A stretch of DNA of 54,652 bases from the NCBI RefSeq assembly GCF_003813865.1, contig NZ_RMVG01000026.1, positions 1 through 54,652 of the forward strand. Direction: 5' to 3'. Below, piece after piece: positions 52,825-54,652 of the stretch. Under the pieces are notes generated by a model, which had not been told where the DNA came from, made no database searches, and worked only from the letters and a program-made list of their open reading frames with translations. The stretch is from Candidatus Pantoea deserta. Lineage in GTDB: Bacteria; Pseudomonadota; Gammaproteobacteria; Enterobacterales; Enterobacteriaceae. Position 1 is the stretch's first letter; each line of letters starts with the position of its first letter. Position numbers and translations under genes: made by a program.

Positions 52825-53835
52825 ATGTCTGACGGCTGGAATATTGCGCTACTGGGCGCGACCGGCGCAGTAGGGAACGCTGTACTGGAACTGCTGGCGG
52901 AACGCCAGTTCCCGGTTGGTGAATTGTATCTGCTGGCGAGCGAAAACAGCGCCGGTGAAATCCTGCGTTTCGACGGGCGCTCGGTGCGCGTGGAAAATGC
53001 GGCGGATTTCGACTGGTCGCAGGCGCAGCTGGCCTTTTTTGTCGCCGGGCGCGACGCCTCGGCGCGCTACGCCGAAGAGGCCGCCAACGCGGGTTGTCTG
53101 GTCATCGACAGCAGCGATCTCTTTGCGCTCTCTCCGGATGTGCCGCTGGTGGTGCCGGATGTGAACCCGCACGTGCTGGCGGACTATCGCAACCGTAATC
53201 TGGTCAGCGTGGCCGACAGCCTGACCAGTCAGCTGCTGAGCGCGATCAAACCGCTGGTGGACGCGGCCGGTTTAGGGCGTTTGCAGGTCACCAGCCTGAT
53301 CTCGGCCTCCAGCCACGGTAAAAGCGCGGTGGATGGACTGGCGGGCGAAAGCGCGCGACTGCTTAACGGCGTCCCGGCGGACGAGCACTACTTTGGCCGT
53401 CAGCTGGCGTTTAACCTGCTGCCGCAGCTGCCGGACGCGGAGGGCAGCGTAGCCAGCGAGCGTCGTCTGGTTGAGCAGGTGCGTAAGGTATTGCAGGACG
53501 ACGGGCTGCCGATTGCGGTCAGCAGCGTGCAGGCGCCGGTGTTTTACGGCAACGCGCAAATCGTACATCTGGAAAGCCTGCGCCCGCTGTCGGCGGAAGA
53601 GGCGCGAGCTGAACTGGCGCAGGCGGCCGACATCAACCTGAGCGACGAGGACGACTACCCGACCCAAGTCGGCGATGCGTCAGGCAACGAGCAGCTCAGC
53701 ATCGGCTGCGTGCGCAACGACTACGGTATTCCTGAGCTGTTGCAGTTCTGGTCAGTGGCGGACAACATCCGCTTCGGCGGCGCGCTGATGGCGGTCAAAA
53801 CCGCCGAGAAGCTGGTGCAGGAGTACTTCTATTAA
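52825..53835 (+). CDS. usg: Aspartate-semialdehyde dehydrogenase-like protein Usg
   Basis: Usg is a paralogue of aspartate-semialdehyde dehydrogenase of unknown function, found next to truA. The 336-residue protein has the NADP-type motif L-L-G-A-T-G-A-V-G-N-A near residue 9, the block V-V-P-D-V-N-P-H, and S-I-G-C-V-R-N-D-Y-G near the end. At the place where the active enzyme has its nucleophilic cysteine, Usg reads V-A-D-S-L-T-S-Q, as in E. coli Usg. Loss of the active-site cysteine indicates a non-catalytic or changed role. Its stop overlaps the truA start by one base (TAATG). Confidence 0.93.
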   Translation: MSDGWNIALLGATGAVGNAVLELLAERQFPVGELYLLASENSAGEILRFDGRSVRVENAADFDWSQAQLAFFVAGRDASARYAEEAANAGCLVIDSSDLFALSPDVPLVVPDVNPHVLADYRNRNLVSVADSLTSQLLSAIKPLVDAAGLGRLQVTSLISASSHGKSAVDGLAGESARLLNGVPADEHYFGRQLAFNLLPQLPDAEGSVASERRLVEQVRKVLQDDGLPIAVSSVQAPVFYGNAQIVHLESLRPLSAEEARAELAQAADINLSDEDDYPTQVGDASGNEQLSIGCVRNDYGIPELLQFWSVADNIRFGGALMAVKTAEKLVQEYFY

Positions 53836-54641
53836 TGTTGCCTGAAGGTCAGACGCATAAACTGGCGCTGGGTATTGAGTATGACGGCAGCCGGTATTAT
53901 GGCTGGCAGCGCCAGCAGGAAGTTCGCAGCGTGCAGGAAAAGCTGGAAAAAGCGCTTTCGAAGGTGGCGAACCATCCGGTAAGCGTGTTCTGCGCCGGAC
54001 GTACCGACGCGGGCGTGCACGGCACAGGCCAGGTGGTGCACTTTGAAACCACCTCGCCGCGCGCCGACGGCGCCTGGACGCTGGGCGTAAACGCCAATCT
54101 GCCGGAAGACATCGCGGTGCGCTGGGTGAAAGCGGTGCCGGACGAGTTTCATGCGCGCTTTAGCGCGACGGCGCGTCGCTATCGCTATCTGATTTACAAC
54201 CAGCGGCTGCGCCCGGCTATTCTGGGACGCGGCGTGACGCATTTTTATCACCCGCTGGACGCAGAGAAGATGCACCGCGCCGGACAGTGTCTGCTGGGCG
54301 AAAACGACTTTACCTCGTTTCGCGCCGTGCAGTGCCAGTCGCGCACGCCGTGGCGCAACGTGATGCACCTTAACGTCACGCGTCAGGGCGCATTTGTCAT
54401 TGTGGATATTAAGGCCAACGCTTTTGTGCATCACATGGTGCGCAATATCGTGGGCAGTTTGATGGAAATCGGCTGCGGAAATCAGCCGGAAGACTGGATG
54501 GCGACACTGCTGGCGGCGAAAGATCGCACGCTGGCGGCGGCGACAGCCAGAGCGGAAGGACTCTATTTAGTGGCGGCGGGGTTCACCGCGCCTTTTGAGT
54601 CACCCCCACACCCCTGGGGGCCACCTGTCCTGGCGGGTTAA
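53835..54641 (+). CDS. truA: tRNA pseudouridine(38-40) synthase TruA
   Basis: TruA converts uridines 38, 39 and 40 of the anticodon stem of many tRNAs to pseudouridine. The 268-residue protein has Y-D-G-S-R-Y-Y-G-W-Q-R-Q near the start, the catalytic motif A-G-R-T-D-A-G-V-H-G (Asp58), and F-V-H-H-M-V-R-N-I-V-G-S-L. Length matches E. coli (270). The last 25 residues (A-A-G-F-T-A-P-F-E-S-P-P) are less conserved but end in the family-like G-P-P-V-L-A-G. Translationally coupled to usg. The gene ends 11 bases before the window edge. Confidence 0.95.
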   Translation: MLPEGQTHKLALGIEYDGSRYYGWQRQQEVRSVQEKLEKALSKVANHPVSVFCAGRTDAGVHGTGQVVHFETTSPRADGAWTLGVNANLPEDIAVRWVKAVPDEFHARFSATARRYRYLIYNQRLRPAILGRGVTHFYHPLDAEKMHRAGQCLLGENDFTSFRAVQCQSRTPWRNVMHLNVTRQGAFVIVDIKANAFVHHMVRNIVGSLMEIGCGNQPEDWMATLLAAKDRTLAAATARAEGLYLVAAGFTAPFESPPHPWGPPVLAG

Positions 54642-54652
54642 ATATGGCGGGC

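Noticed and set aside
54540..54641. Possible frameshift at the end of truA in the C and G runs
   Set aside because: The last residues differ from E. coli but still align with the family ending at the G-P dipeptide without any shift, so the simple reading is kept.

Overview
The window looks like the chromosome of a Gram-negative enterobacterium, most likely Erwiniaceae (Pantoea, Erwinia or a close relative). The core gene order matches the 52-53 min region of Escherichia coli: argW, yfdC, mlaA, fadL, yfcZ, fadI, fadJ, sixA, smrB, prmB, aroC, mepA, yfcA, epmC, yfcL, mnmC, fabB, flk, pdxB, usg, truA. Core genes are G+C rich and their proteins closely resemble the E. coli ones. It differs from E. 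coli by a complete ccm operon between yfdC and mlaA and by separate ccmH and ccmI genes. Family and genus are inferred from protein resemblance and gene order, not from a search.

Layout. 1-4.3 kb is the end of a type VI secretion cluster: an immunity-like gene, tssE, a conserved unknown, a VasL/TssA-like gene, and two small exported cysteine-rich proteins that look like cargo. A degenerate tRNA-Arg and a gene-poor kilobase lead to intact argW at 5.4 kb. Then come yfdC (5.5-6.4 kb) and the nine-gene ccmABCDEFGHI operon for cytochrome c maturation (6.7-13.6 kb), followed by mlaA. 14.7-20.3 kb holds fatty-acid uptake and anaerobic-type beta-oxidation genes (fadL, yfcZ, fadIJ) with readable FadR operators. 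20.5-29.7 kb is core housekeeping, ending in fabB, whose promoter carries overlapping-type FadR and FabR sites.

30.0-45.2 kb is the main accessory region, a contact-dependent inhibition locus. cdiB encodes the outer-membrane transporter. cdiA encodes a 3150-residue exoprotein whose C-terminal toxin resembles the colicin E3 16S rRNA nuclease, and cdiI is its presumed immunity gene. Downstream is a head-to-tail set of orphan toxin/immunity modules. Three begin with the VENN boundary motif; a fourth is fused to a truncated symE-like gene. Two toxin frames carry single frameshifts while their membrane immunity genes stay open, and the last module ends in a decayed second copy of an internal cdiA segment. 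It looks like a toxin-switching reservoir caught in partial decay.

45.3-46.5 kb has two unrecognised lipoproteins. 46.7-54.6 kb returns to a MocR-type regulator with a divergent rhodanese, then flk, an EamA exporter with a divergent AraC regulator, pdxB, usg and truA. No CRISPR array, rRNA or complete insertion sequence was seen.
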